This document shows positions 35,001 to 45,745 of a stretch of DNA of 64,000 bases, piece by piece. The notes below the pieces were generated by a model that was given only the letters and a program-made list of their open reading frames with translations, did not search any database and was not told the origin of the DNA. Within the stretch, counting starts at the first letter, position 1; the number at the start of each line of letters is the position of its first letter. The DNA comes from Hydnum rufescens UP504 (Eukaryota > Basidiomycota > Agaricomycetes > Cantharellales > Hydnaceae). The stretch covers positions 1 through 64,000 of the forward strand of contig MU129141.1 of NCBI GenBank assembly GCA_014904985.1. Reading direction: 5' to 3'. A program made the position numbers and the translations under genes.

Positions 35001-37417
35001 CGAGCGTACGACGCCGCCACCACTGCGGTCCAAGACCGAGAGGTGGAAATAGAGAAGGCGAGCGAGCTCATCGAGCATAATCTCACCATCCTAGGGGCTA
35101 CAGCATTAGAGGACAAGCTGCAGGAAGGAGTTCCCGAGGCCATCGAGGTTTTACATCAGGCTGGCATCAAGCTATGGATTCTTACCGGTGACAAGGTCCA
35201 GACTGCCATTGAGATTGGTGGGTGTCGTGATCTGTAATGGGCACCAGAAGAGTATTCATCCTATGTTTTCTTGGCTTCCCGGCAGGCTTTAGTTGTAATT
35301 TGCTAAAAAGCACCATGGAGATTATGATCTTAGCTGCGGACACGCCCGAGGATGCGCGATTACAGATCGAGGCTGGGCTTAACAAGATTGCCTCAATGAT
35401 AGGTCTGGATACGAATGGACGAACAAAGTCCACTCATTTAGGCGGGTTTGCCGTTGTCATCGACGGTGATACCCTCCGATATGCCTTAGATCCGTCTCTC
35501 AAGCAGTTGTTCCTCAATCTTGGCACACAGTGTGATACTGTGGTTTGCTGTCGCGTTTCCCCGGCCCAAAAGGCGTTGACTGTCAAGCTTGTATGTGATG
35601 TCCATGTGGGTCTCTTCGTGGCCTTCTCTTTGATACTTGATTTATATAGGTCAAAGAGGGGAAAAATGCGATGACGTTATCGATCGGGGATGGTATGTGT
35701 TCTTTCCCACTCTCGCCCTTCGATCGTCTTACGCTATTACTCTACAGGTGCAAATGACGTTGCCATGATCCAGGAAGCGAATATTGGTTGTGGTCTGTTT
35801 GGGCTTGAGGGCTCACAGGCCGCAATGTCTGCCGATTATGCCTTCGGTCAATTTCGATTCCTCACCAAATTGTTAATAGTCCATGGTCGGTGGTCATACC
35901 AGCGGATAGCCGATATGCATAGTAATTTTTTCTACAAGGTAGGTCGTGTTTGTCGTAGCTCCTTTTTCCTTCAGCTAATCCATCACACAGAACGTCATCT
36001 GGACATTCGCGATGTATTGGTTCCTCATCTTTTGCAAGTAAGCCTTCATTTGTTGTTCAGTAGTGCGACTGAAAGAATTCTGAGGTTCGTTGCTTAGTTT
36101 CGATGCGACCTATTTGTACCAAGTCACTTTCATCCTTCTATATAATGTTGTGTTCACGTCCTTACCGGTTGTTATTCTTGGCGGTGGGTTCATCTTAATG
36201 CCTCATTGGTAAACCCAGTCTAAGAACCTTTGTAAAGCGTTCGACCAAGATATCAACGCAAAAGCCTCTCTGGCGTTCCCACAGCTGTACCAGCGAGGGA
36301 TATTAGGCCTGGAATACACCCGTACCCAATTCTGGATATATATGGCTGATGGACTGTATCAATCCCTAATTGTGTTTTGGGTTCCCTATTTTGCATGGAC
36401 CTTGGGTCTAGCCGCTTCTCACGATGGTAGAGGGATTGATTCCTTGGCCGACTTCGGTACCACAGTCGCAGTGGCTGCCATGTTCTCTGCCAACCTCTTT
36501 GTCGGACTGAATAACCGATAGTGCGTAACCGTCTCCTTGACGGCAGCCTCGCCATGGCTAATTTCCTCGATTTCTGATCAGCTGGACCGTTCTGACGTGG
36601 GTCGGTGTCATTGGTTCTATGCTATCCTCGATTATCTGGATAGCGATATATTCTCGGTTTACAAGTATTGACTTCATCAACGAAATCAACTTGTTATTCC
36701 CCACCATTAATTTCTGGGCCGCCATCTGCCTTAGTGTGGTGCTCGCCGTTGGTAGGCAAATTTCCTGATTCAAGTCACAGCTATGATCTAACTACAGTTA
36801 ACTGTAGGCCCAGGTACCTCTCAAAAGCCATCTCTCAAATCTATTTCCCTCTCGATAAAGATATTATACGTGAGGCTTGGGTTGCCGGGGATCTCAAGGC
36901 GCAACTTGGCATTCGGCATCGCTATCAGAAAAACAAGGAACCCGAAGACGCGAACCTATTCCAGACCGGCCACAGTGCCGAATCACATAGTGAAGATGGC
37001 TCACGCGGGGGCTATGAACCCATAGGGCATCGCAGCCCGCTATCGCGGCCCATGTATTCATCTACCCAACTTCCTGAAGAGCAGCCGTCCCCTGGTTCTG
37101 AATCGCGACCCCCATCTACCCTGGCCACCTCCCAGTCATATCTTTCAAATTATTCGCCCTCGGATTTACCTCATATCTCCCCTCCACCTATCCCCTATAT
37201 GCGTTCACTGGGCTCATCCACTCAACCACCCTCCCCTTTACATGACAACCATGGGCGCAACCCAGAATCTTATGAGATGCAAAATGTGACTTTTACGATG
37301 ACACCACCTAGTCATAACGCTCCTCTTGATGATTCACACGCGGAACAAGTAGGGTATGATTATCGGCAGCATGATCGGCCTTCGTCAGTATATTCAACCG
37401 CCCCTAGAGTGATGTAG
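32038..37417 (+). CDS. DNF1: P4-type phospholipid-translocating ATPase (Dnf1/Dnf2 class flippase)
   Basis: Plasma-membrane/endosomal flippase that moves phospholipids to the cytosolic leaflet. I read 13 exons: 32038-32461, 32524-32575, 32630-32670, 32732-33994, 34052-35217, 35286-35590, 35650-35692, 35748-35938, 35991-36037, 36098-36183, 36238-36520, 36582-36751, 36798-37417. The first ATG in frame ([10 protein letters not shown]) was taken as start. Motifs: [17 protein letters not shown] before TM1, the actuator-domain DGET loop (NLDGETNL), phosphorylation site DKTGTLTQN, nucleotide-binding [14 protein letters not shown] and KGADSVVY, hinge [13 protein letters not shown], then six C-terminal membrane segments. 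The tail [20 protein letters not shown] is typical of the Dnf class, and is followed by a Pro/Ser-rich cytosolic tail. The summed exons are 4691 nt, one short of a multiple of 3. The break is near 33931-33936, where frame 0 meets TAG at 33964. Intron 2 (32576-32629) is GC-AG. Expected product ~1563 aa, normal for the family. Confidence 0.9.
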
Positions 37418-37684
37418 TCCTGCTCTATTTGTTGTCTTCGTTTATTGTTCGTATTGGTATTCACATGGACTTCATGATCTGGACCCTCAGCCAGTTCCCT
37501 CCTTGCGCGCAATTGGGTATTATATTCCGTCCGGCTGCCGGCATTTGATTGATACTGGTAAAGCCAGCCCCAGCAGAACACATTCCCTGAGGATAGATAG
37601 CGTGAAGGGAAGGGGAATTGTTCAATAATTAGAGGAAATAAACATCTGAGCGCGCAGGACAGTGAGTATAAAAGATGAACACCA

Positions 37685-40366
37685 CTAATCGATCAACATC
37701 CGTCTCTCGGTTACTGCTACTGGAACGGGTCCATTCCTTCTGAATTTACTCGAGATACCCTTCATATAATGCCCAAAAGGATCCTCCCCAGTCGTTTCGT
37801 AGTTGCCTTGCGTCCCAGGGTATGGGGTCGAAGAGTTGGAGCTGCCGGAGGAAGGAAGTGCAGTCCTTGCGCCATCGGGGTTGCCGATTTCAGCGGGACT
37901 GGGGTCTGACACCTTTATGCTCTTTGGTTCTTTCAACTCCCTTTCCTCGCTCGTCTTGGCCCCCCGTGTCCCTCTTGTTGCTTTCGACGGTTCCTTGACC
38001 ATGGGAAAATGCTCTTCTTAAGTTTGACAGATGATACATATGCTCCTTGATCGCCATGGGAGGGGATAGGCTTGACGGTTGGCGGGCGCACTATGGGGAT
38101 GACCTTGAGGGGTAATCCAGGCTGGTCATTACCTGGAGGAGGCACGGAAACGTCCTTAGACGATGGAGAAGCGCCCGGTGCATGGATGAGTACCCATGGC
38201 CCAGTAGAAACGTCATCACTCGCACGTACGGTCATGGGAACGTCGACCGTTGGACGATATCCGCTCTTTGCTAGGATCTCTGCTGCTCCTGCCACCGTCG
38301 TAGGCCGCTGAAGAGGATACTCCTTCGCTTTTGCTACATCCTTCCTCCCCTCCATATTCTCCACAGCGGGCCCTGGGTGGGCAGAAGCAAAGCCGACCAA
38401 TGGCCCCTCGCCTGGTCTCTGTCCTGGGTGGCTGGGATGACCCAGATCGGGCTTGACACGCTTCGGTGATCGGGCAACCCCATCGTTATCAGTTTCAGCA
38501 ATTGGGAATTCGTGAATGGTTCTCTGTCCGCTCTTTTCTGCCCAGACAAAGTGGTCCAACAGTTCCGATGGTGTGGCAAACGATTCTTCTGGAGTTCTGG
38601 CAGGTGAAGCGATCGATGTATCCCGGAATGCTTCCAGTAGAAGGTCGCTCGGATCGTTATGGTTACTGGAGGGAAGGTCGCTGTGAGTGTTCCAACTTGT
38701 ACGCTTTCCGGGATCAGGAGGGCGGACAGGAACATCGATTGGGAAAATAGGAGGATCCCATGGAATTCTCGCGGGGGAAATTTGGAATGCACTAGAAGGC
38801 ACCTGGCGATAAACTGGCTCCTGCGGTCGAGAGGTAGAATATAATAGTTTCGGGCTTTCACCAGGCATGTAATCAGCCGGATACAATCGCACAGCGTGTG
38901 AATTGGGAGGATAGGTAAACTCAGATGGCGGACACGTGTGGATAGACTTGGCAAGCAGAGCTACTGGGGGAGAAGGCGTCGACTTCTCTCGAGATCTGAC
39001 TTTCTCTGGCACCGCGGATGGTCCCACAAATGGATCTTCGGCGTGAGTTGGGGTAATCGGCCTGGGGGATTCTTTGCGAAGGACATGGGGGTCATCACCA
39101 AGGGCCACATGTCGGGAATGCGATACTGGACCTGGCCATTCTGGCGGACTTTGAGGACTGGATCCCGAACGTACGTGCCGAGATAGAGGCTGAACTGGGA
39201 GCGAATTGGGTAGACCCTTCTTGGGTGAGATATCCCTCTGTGGTATAGAGAGAGTATTCGAGGAGATGGGTACTGGGGGTTGAGAGACTCCTTGCTCAGT
39301 TGACTTCCACATTAAGTGCTCGCCAACTCCAGGAGAGGATGATGTTGATGTTGACTTCTGCGGCGCTGGCGCGCTGAAAATCCAAAAGTCCCGGACTCGT
39401 GATCGTTTCCCCAGGACAAGAGAAGTAACAAGTCGGAGTCCGTGTGCATCCATCGCCCTCAAGAGAGCAAAAATATGTGTCATCGAATTTCGTTCCAAAG
39501 TGGATGGCTTGAAGACTGCAAAGCGAAGGGGATGTCTTCTACGTAGTTGTATCACAAATAAGTCGAGAACAAACGTACAAGAATATCTCTACGAGAGGCC
39601 ATATTCAGCGAGGCATGCAATTGTCAGGGGTCGATCTCACCTTCAGCTTAAATGTATAAGATCCTTCATTATCCCATTTCTCATTGACAACACCATGGGG
39701 CCATGTTGACCTAACCACTTGCAGTATTGCGGGTGTTAACGACAATGGAGGAGAGACCACCCTCAAAGAGGAGGATGAGACGAATGAAATGCCAAAAACA
39801 ATTCTACGTTCAGGCTGAGGTGCACTGCGCGGAATTAATGCGCGACTGAACACTAAGGTAAGTTTATCGAGCTTTAGGCCGCAAGTGATTAGTGCACATA
39901 TATTTAAGACAAAGCAGTTCACAGACATAAATTCGGCCATAATCGATTGGCGTCACCAAGAAATAATGCTGTGAAAGAATGGCAGAGATCGCATCGAGGG
40001 CGATATGTTCTTGTCTTGAGAACGTATGCACAAATGAGCGAAGGAGATACAGAGTTCCTGCCACCACAATTTTCTTGACTCTTACCTCACCGAACGGCCA
40101 GAAAAGGGCCTGCCAGCTAGGAGTAATTCGCATACCGCAAGGTCGGCGTCTTCTCGAAAATCGCGAATTTCATCCCAAAGGGCCCTCCGAACGGCTTGGG
40201 TGACGTTGACTGAGAAATTAGCAAGACGGAGGATTCCACTACCATTGAAACTGACGAGTCCAAACGCGTGAGGAACAATGGGTGCCTTGACAAACTCTTG
40301 TCGGGGTGTGAAGTTTGCAGTAGGGGAATCACGAGGACTTGCATTGTTCATTGCAGGATGCGCCAT
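37685..40366 (-). CDS. Conserved-looking fungal protein of unknown function
   Basis: Minus-strand gene, tail-to-tail with the P4-ATPase. The start chosen is the ATG at 40366 (MAHPAMNNASPRD); the open frame extends upstream but without ATG. Exon 1 (40366-40086) ends at GTAAGAGT and exon 2 (40014-39957) stays in phase. A further exon (about 39850-39650) contains VVRSTWPHGVV and GSYTFKLK, ending at GTGAGA. A small exon near 39600-39570 is likely (RDILVRLFS). A long exon from about 39500 contains AMDAHGLRLVTSLVLG and RDFWIFSAPAP and continues for ~500 codons of Pro/Ser-rich, probably disordered sequence to about 37940. The last ~100 codons are in another frame (37990-37685), so an intron or frameshift lies near 38000. 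I associate the TWPxG ... FKL ... DFWIF pattern with uncharacterised Agaricomycete proteins; no catalytic motif or signal peptide is visible. Confidence 0.6.
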
Positions 40367-40384
40367 GTAATGTGGGTAAAAGGC

Positions 40385-40510
40385 AACTGTCACATTGCAG
40401 GTGGGGCGGAGTTGGGCAGCATCCGGAAGTAAAAACCGGAAATTCGGCGCCACAACTCAACGCCGGCCAAGGTGATGGGCGTGTAAGTCCGTAAATACGG
40501 AGTTTAGGCC
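40385..40510 (-). promoter_or_regulatory. Upstream element shared with the HOOK gene
   Basis: The minus strand carries GGCCGGCGTTGAGTTG (40468-40453), then GGCGCCGAATTTCC and ACTTCCGGATG, preceded by a GGGCCTAAA block. The same blocks in the same order lie at 57712-57800. Here the GGCCGG core is 102 bp upstream of the ATG at 40366. Confidence 0.6.
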
Positions 40511-40879
40511 CATAACATACACAGAAGTAGATTACTAGTTATAATTTAAAGTTAGTCGAGAGGTCCCGGGAAAACTTGAAGATAATGTGAATTTCCATAA
40601 AAGGAAATCTCTGACTTCTCACGCGTGCAAGGGTGGTTCATATATGGGGAGTGGCTATAACACCTGGGATACACTAAAAGGAGACTTGCCAATCATCCTG
40701 CATGCTTCATGCCAGAGCATCAGGTTGAGTGCTTAATTTGATCTCTTGCCTTGTACAGGTTTCAAACTTGGGCAATGCGAGAGACAGTGTACTAATTCAA
40801 TGCACACTACCACCTACCTACAATTTACAATTCTGCTCACCTCCCCTCAACAAGTGAGTTTTTTGTGAGTCACAACTAT
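40511..40879. other. No gene recognised
   Basis: Intergenic AT-rich sequence upstream of the minus-strand gene. Confidence 0.4.
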
Positions 40880-41110
40880 AAGATTTCCAGGGCACCTTAG
40901 GCAGCCCTATTTCAGTACCTAATTAGATAGTGTTTTCTTGGCAAAATAGTGTGTCTAATAGGCCTATGTGCATGTGGCCCCACATGTACTCAGCACCTGG
41001 CATGGGCCCCCAGTCCCACCTACACCATTAGGTCTCATGGAGCCCTTCCAGACAATTTCTTAGACTCTGGCCCCATGGAAACATGCTCCCAGCTTGGATC
41101 CCTGCCAGCA
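40880..41110 (+). repeat. Dispersed repeat shared with 2118-2330
   Basis: Block order identical to the copy at 2118-2330, ~70% similar by eye. No coding capacity. Confidence 0.55.
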
Positions 41111-41382
41111 ATCATCCAACTCCTTTTTTGTACAAGTGCCAGCATTGGCTTCCTTTATCTCTGCCATAGACTTTTTTTTTCTAAGTCCAGCAGTATCTTT
41201 TTCCATATTCTTCCCAACTCCATATGCAGCAATTACTCCAATCAAAAACTTTATGAGATTTCAAGCAGGCTAGTCTAAACTGAATGTGGGAAGGGCAAAG
41301 TATCAACAGGAAAGGGGGTGGTGAGGGGATTGTGATGTGATGTGGATTATGATGACATGGAAATTATAATGACAGATCAGAA

Positions 41383-41675
41383 GTACTGTACAATTTCAAC
41401 CAAGAGTTCACAATTTTGGAGTGTGACACAGGGATTTGCATCTGGCACCCCCCAAGACAGTTCACAAGTTGATGTAACACATGACAGCCAGTGAGTTTGT
41501 TCACTGTTGGCTGCCACTGGGGGTAACAGCCTCTCCTTGGGCCCCCACCAAGTGTGACCACACCCCCAGAAGCCAGTTCACAACCTTGTGTGATGCGTGA
41601 CAAATTCCAAGTTTGGTTCAGTTCACAAGGGTGTGTGACAGTGTGACTGAACTCTTGGTCAAAATTGTACAGTAC
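41383..41675. repeat. MITE-like element with terminal inverted repeats
   Basis: 293 bp bounded by GTACTGTACAATTT and its reverse complement. The inverted similarity continues inward for ~28 bp (ACCAAGAGTTCA on both ends). It contains further direct and inverted 'gttcacaa' phrases. Target duplication unclear. No coding capacity. Confidence 0.65.
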
Positions 41676-42380
41676 ATGACATGGGAATTTGACATGAGAA
41701 GTACATCAGGAAAACTGATTTGCTCCCTGAGATTGGACTCATCTCTGAAGGCTTCTGAAGGCTTCCAAAGGCTTCCAAAGGCTTCAAAGATCTTAGAAAA
41801 CACTTGGAATGTGGAAGCTCAGAGAATATATAAATTTAGGAAAGGGCTATTATTGACTATTGGAGGCATGCATAATCACTTTTACTTGAAAACTGATTGA
41901 TATAAAATGAAGAAATTTTTGCATAACTATTTGTACCATTTAACACAGAGTCACAAGCACCATCAATAACAGGTGCAAGGGGGCAGTGAGAAAGGATAGA
42001 AGATAGTGGGACAACACCACTGGCATGAATTCCATTTGCCCACATCTGCTTATGAATTCGATAGAGTTTGAGAAAGCGAACTGGTGAGGGAGGGATTGGG
42101 CAGAACCAATGAACATATGCCAGGGTGGGCTGGCCTGGTCCTGAACGAAAGATGAGATGCAGCTCACCAACACAGCAGTCTAAATAATTATTATGCAATG
42201 TGGCAACTTGACATATGATTCATTGCATACCTTTGAGAGTGAAAATATCACCAGTACCCCTTATGCATACAAGAACTGGGTCAAAGAGATCACCTGATGT
42301 TGCAGAGGCAGGTTTGCAATGTATTGTAAAAGTCTCTGCTTTGTAAAATTCATTTGGTGGTGCAGGAGAGACACAGAAAC
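41676..42380. other. No gene recognised
   Basis: Low-complexity and AT-rich sequence with a short run of 'aaggcttc' repeats (41750-41785). Nothing else supported. Confidence 0.4.
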
Positions 42381-42668
42381 TGAGAAAGGTCTACAGCGGA
42401 ATCACATGAAGGGTGATATCTGGAGTTCAGAGGAGTCAAACTGGGAATGAAGATATCCACATGAGTGACAAGAAAAGAGACATACCTGGAGTTCGGAGGA
42501 GTCAAACTAAGGGACTGCCTCCAGAGCTCCAAGGTATATAAAGGGCATCCGGTCCGAGATCACCAGATGCCATACATGGTGCTAACCAAAAAAGGAAATA
42601 GGGGCAAATAACAAATGTGTGAATCAGGGAAGAGAAATATCAAATGGGATACCCGTCACATCTCAGCA
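42381..42668 (-). repeat. Copia LTR, family 1, copy A
   Basis: 288 bp, TGAGAAAGGT...CACATCTCAGCA on the plus strand. It contains two direct copies of 'ggagttc.gaggagtcaaac', a TATA-like 'ggtatataaaggg' and 'ccagatgccatacatggtg'. Its right end is joined directly to 'caaaacaactaatac', a family-2 LTR sequence, so the junction is rearranged. Confidence 0.75.
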
Positions 42669-43504
42669 CAAAACAACTAATACAATGGCAACAACTCAAC
42701 ATTGGGCTTGTGACAAAGAAGCGTTCCCATGACCTTTCCTTTTGCACCTTAAAAACAATTACAATTTTCGGACATGTGCCTTTGCCCCCCACAAAATCAC
42801 ATGGGATGAATGGGGATGTGAAAAGTGGATTGAGGCAAGGGAGTTGAGACAATGGACATGGGGATGCATGAAAGCCTTCATGTAAGGCATTGGTCAACCT
42901 TGGCCTTGGGAAGTACCTGCCAGAACAGTGGTAGCTCTTGATAGGATCAAGGCACCATGAACGGAGGGCCATATGGCCAGTTCCTCATCAAAGGATCCAT
43001 TGGTGAAGTTCTGGATGGAGACCGTGACACACAGAGGGCATCACAACTCGACCAGAGAAGTGCAACAGACTCATCAGGACCATTCGGAGGGAAGGAGAGA
43101 AAGGCAAGAAGCGAGAACCAGCAGATTTGTCCATGATGGAGCGAAGAGCATCCACATCTTCGAGGTCCCCTTTGTGGGGATAATATTCCATGGCTCGGCC
43201 ACAAGCAAGGAGGTTGGCACGGCCAGCTCCAAGCTTGTCAAGGTAGTTCAAGCTCCTTTTCCATCACAGGGAGGTGTAGGATGGCTTGCATCATCTCCAG
43301 GCACCAATGGGTGCGAAGTAGGCCTCCATTGATCCTGCCCATATGACAAGTTGGTATTTCCGTTAGGGGAGGAAAAGAGAATTTCGAGAATCAGAAACAT
43401 GGGAGTGAGGTGTTGACGACATGGGAGAAAGTGAATGAACCTAGAATGGAGAGAGAGAAGTCTGAAACTGTATTGGTAGTGGCTAGAGGGGGGGATGGGC
43501 TATT
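42669..43504 (-). pseudogene. Degenerate copia gag fragment
   Basis: Minus-strand similarity to the gag N-terminus at 52345-52870 in the same order, but with very frequent single-base losses. No frame survives beyond ~80 codons. The loss pattern resembles that of the left arm of the palindrome, so unpolished sequence is possible. Confidence 0.6.
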
Positions 43505-43703
43505 TGTTGTTTTTGCTTCCTGTTTATGGTTGTTGTGATGGAGGCAGATATGGCTTAACTCTTGCTACATCAAGTCTTAAGCCAATCTACCTCAGGTTAG
43601 TTAGATGCTCAATATAACTCTTGCTACATCAAGTCTTAAGCCAATCTACCTCAGTTCCACTCTGGGTGTCTGTGTAGGCCTTTCCCATTCCTCCACTTGA
43701 ACA
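43505..43703 (+). repeat. Copia LTR, family 2, partial copy
   Basis: Starts inside the LTR (GTTTTTGCTTCCTG) and ends CCACTTGAACA. It contains a 58-bp internal tandem duplication of the 'aactcttgctacatcaag' block, which is also present, inverted, at 44947-45179. Confidence 0.75.
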
Positions 43704-44450
43704 GTACCAATTGCAGTCAGTTTGAACATGACTGTTTCCACCACAGAAGACACAGTGGAGGGAGGATGGAGTGGTGGCAGCAGGCACAGGAGTTGGAGGA
43801 GGCATGGAAGAGATGGCTTTGAGGGCAGATCCTGACTTGGACTTCTGTTTGGCCATTTGAAGGAGTTCCTCATTCTTGAAGGCAGTGATCACCTAGGCCT
43901 GTGTGAGTGTGTCATGGGACAGGAGGGCAGTGGTGAGGTGAGGGTAATGCTTGGATCCACCATGGAGGAGGACCATGGTGATCAGTTCTTCATCAAAGGC
44001 ATCCATGGTAAAGGATTCAGGACAGAGGTCCTTAACAACATGGATGGCATTGGTTGCTCAATCAACAAAGTCCTGCACAGACTCATCAGACTCCTTTTCG
44101 ACAGAGAGGAGAGTCAAGTAGGTGACAAAGCAAGAGCTGGCATTCTTGGAGTCGTGATGAGCCTGGAGGGCCTCCCACATTTTGTTAGGATTGCCAAGAT
44201 GGGGCAGGAGGATTCCTTGCTGTTCAGGCTCCACAGCAAGGAGGATGGCACCAGCAGCAGCATCAATTTTGTTGAGGTACTCATCAAGCTTGTCTGGGTC
44301 ACATGGGCAAGAAAAAGAGGATTGCATGCGACACCATGCCCCAATGGTCTGGAGGTAGGCTTGCATGTGGCAAGCCCATTGGCGATAGTTGGTGTTGTTG
44401 AGGAGAGGGAAGGAGAATTTTCCAGAGTGATTGGAATCCTTGGAAGTCAT
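43704..44450 (-). pseudogene. Copia gag (family 1), partial
   Basis: Minus-strand ATG at 44450 (MTSKDSNHSGKFSFPL). It contains NTNYRQWACHMQAYLQTIG, the DKLDEYLNKIDAAAGAILLA segment and NPNKMWEALQAHHDSKNA, which match the copia gag (UBN2-like) domain. After a break near 44058 it resumes with FKNEELLQMAKQKSKS and a CCHC knuckle CVFCGGNSHVQTDC at about 43728-43770. It is then cut by the family-2 LTR at 43703. Protease, integrase and reverse transcriptase are absent, so this is a truncated element whose 5' LTR is copy B. Confidence 0.8.
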
Positions 44451-44557
44451 AGTGAAAAGAGGGAGATGACCAGGAGATGACCAGGAGAAGAAGTGAACTC
44501 GAGATGAGTAGATGCTGAAGACAATATTGGTATGGCTAGAGGGATGGGCCCATAACC

Positions 44558-44842
44558 TGAGAAGCATCTAGAGCTGGATCACACAAAGGGTGATATCTGG
44601 AGTTCAGAGGAGTCAAACTGAGGATGAAGATATCTACATGAGTGACAAGAAAAGAGACATACCTGGAGTTCAGAGGAGTCAAACTAAGGGACTGCCTCCA
44701 GAGCTCCAAGGTATATAAGGGGCATCTGATCTGAGATCACCAGATGCCATACATGGTGCTAACCAAAAAGGAAATAGGGCAAATAACAAATGTGTGAATC
44801 AGGGAAGAGAAATATCAAATGGGATACCGTCACATCTCAACA
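44558..44842 (-). repeat. Copia LTR, family 1, copy B
   Basis: 285 bp, TGAGAAGCAT...CACATCTCAACA. Several CG positions of copies A, C and D read TG or CA here (for example 'catctgatctgag' for 'catccggtccgag'). Confidence 0.85.
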
Positions 44843-44946
44843 AGTTCCCTTCGATGTGCTTTTAGAAGTGGGACATTTTACAGCAATGATCAAATCATCC
44901 ACTAAGCCTGGAATGGATGACCTTGACATCCGTCTTAGCCAGATCC

Positions 44947-45179
44947 TGTTCAAGTGGAGGAATGGGAAAGGCCTACACAGACACCAGAGTGGAACTGAGG
45001 TAGATTTCTTAAGACTTGATGTAGCAAGAGTTATATTGAGTATCTAACTACCTGAGGTAGATTGGCTTAAGTCTTGATGTAGCAAGAGTTAAGCCATATC
45101 TGCCTCCATCACAACAACCATAAACAGGAAGCAAAAACAACAATAGCACAAACACTAATACAAGGGCACAACTTCAACA
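44947..45179 (-). repeat. Copia LTR, family 2, with internal 58-bp duplication
   Basis: On the minus strand it begins TGTTGAAGTTGTGCCC and ends TTGAACA (233 bp). It shares the internal duplication of the copy at 43505-43703. Confidence 0.8.
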
Positions 45180-45329
45180 GATCCACAACAGTGGTCAGAG
45201 GCACATCTTGAAAAATCACTTCACAAAGGTAGAGTGCGCTTTTATACCAGTCTTTGGGTGGCAAGGGCCTATGCCCATGTACAAAAAGACAATTCACTTC
45301 CTTCAGCCTATCCAGGAAGTGCATCATTC

Positions 45330-45454
45330 CTCAAGAACCACTGGATGGAATCGGCTGAAAATTAGTGTGGATAGCCAGGACAATGTGTAGAAGGCGTGTG
45401 CACAGTTTCAGGATGATTGGAGCTAGGCCTGGGGCGATGGGCCCATAACCAACA
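45330..45454. repeat. Duplicated segment shared with 52078-52203
   Basis: 'aagaaccactggatggaat' through 'gatgggcccataacc' recurs at 52078-52203. In both places it is followed by a family-2 LTR, so a composite block has been duplicated. Confidence 0.7.
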
Positions 45455-45628
45455 CAAGTGGAGGAATGGGAAAGGCCTACACAGACACCCAGAGTGGAAC
45501 TGAGGTGGATTGGCTTAAGTCTTGATGTAGCAAGAGTTAAGCCATATCCACCTCCATCACAACAACCATAAACAGGAAGCAAAACCAACAATAGCACAAA
45601 ACAACTAATACAAGGCACAACTTCAACA
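45455..45628 (-). repeat. Copia LTR, family 2
   Basis: 174 bp; minus strand TGTTGAAGTTGTGCC to CACTTG. Without the internal duplication. Confidence 0.8.
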
Positions 45629-45745
45629 CTGCCCCCCTGACCTCTCGTCATTTCTCCATCCCTGAGATGAATCCTCCTCCCTTCTCATACTACCCCTGCC
45701 AGTACTCTTTCTGCCTCCTTTTCAATACTGAACACAAATGCCACA

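Larger units (their letters stand above)
22950..36340. repeat. Large inverted duplication (palindrome) centred near 29.05 kb
   Basis: Sequence from 22950 rightward is the reverse complement of sequence from ~36340 leftward: 22954-23060 pairs with ~36230-36340, 23380-23600 with 35640-35850, 24721-24840 with 34165-34306, 25050-25080 with 33850-33900, 27255-27797 with 30618-31215, 28430-28500 with 29735-29800, and 28600-28720 with 29500-29640. Introns are retained, so this is a DNA-level copy. The left arm is ~16% shorter, and the differences are mostly missing single bases. The left arm starts at the N gap. I favour an unpolished fold-back read at a contig end over a real decayed duplication. 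Confidence 0.85.

Noticed and set aside
37803..39186. Plus-strand open frames opposite the unknown gene at 37685-40366
   Set aside because: Shadows of the Pro/Ser-rich long exon on the other strand.
40367..40453. Extension of the minus-strand gene start to 40453
   Set aside because: That frame begins with GTG, and the stretch overlaps the upstream element shared with HOOK; the ATG at 40366 is preferred.
42973..44480. Plus-strand open frames over the copia gag region
   Set aside because: Antisense shadows of gag on the minus strand.
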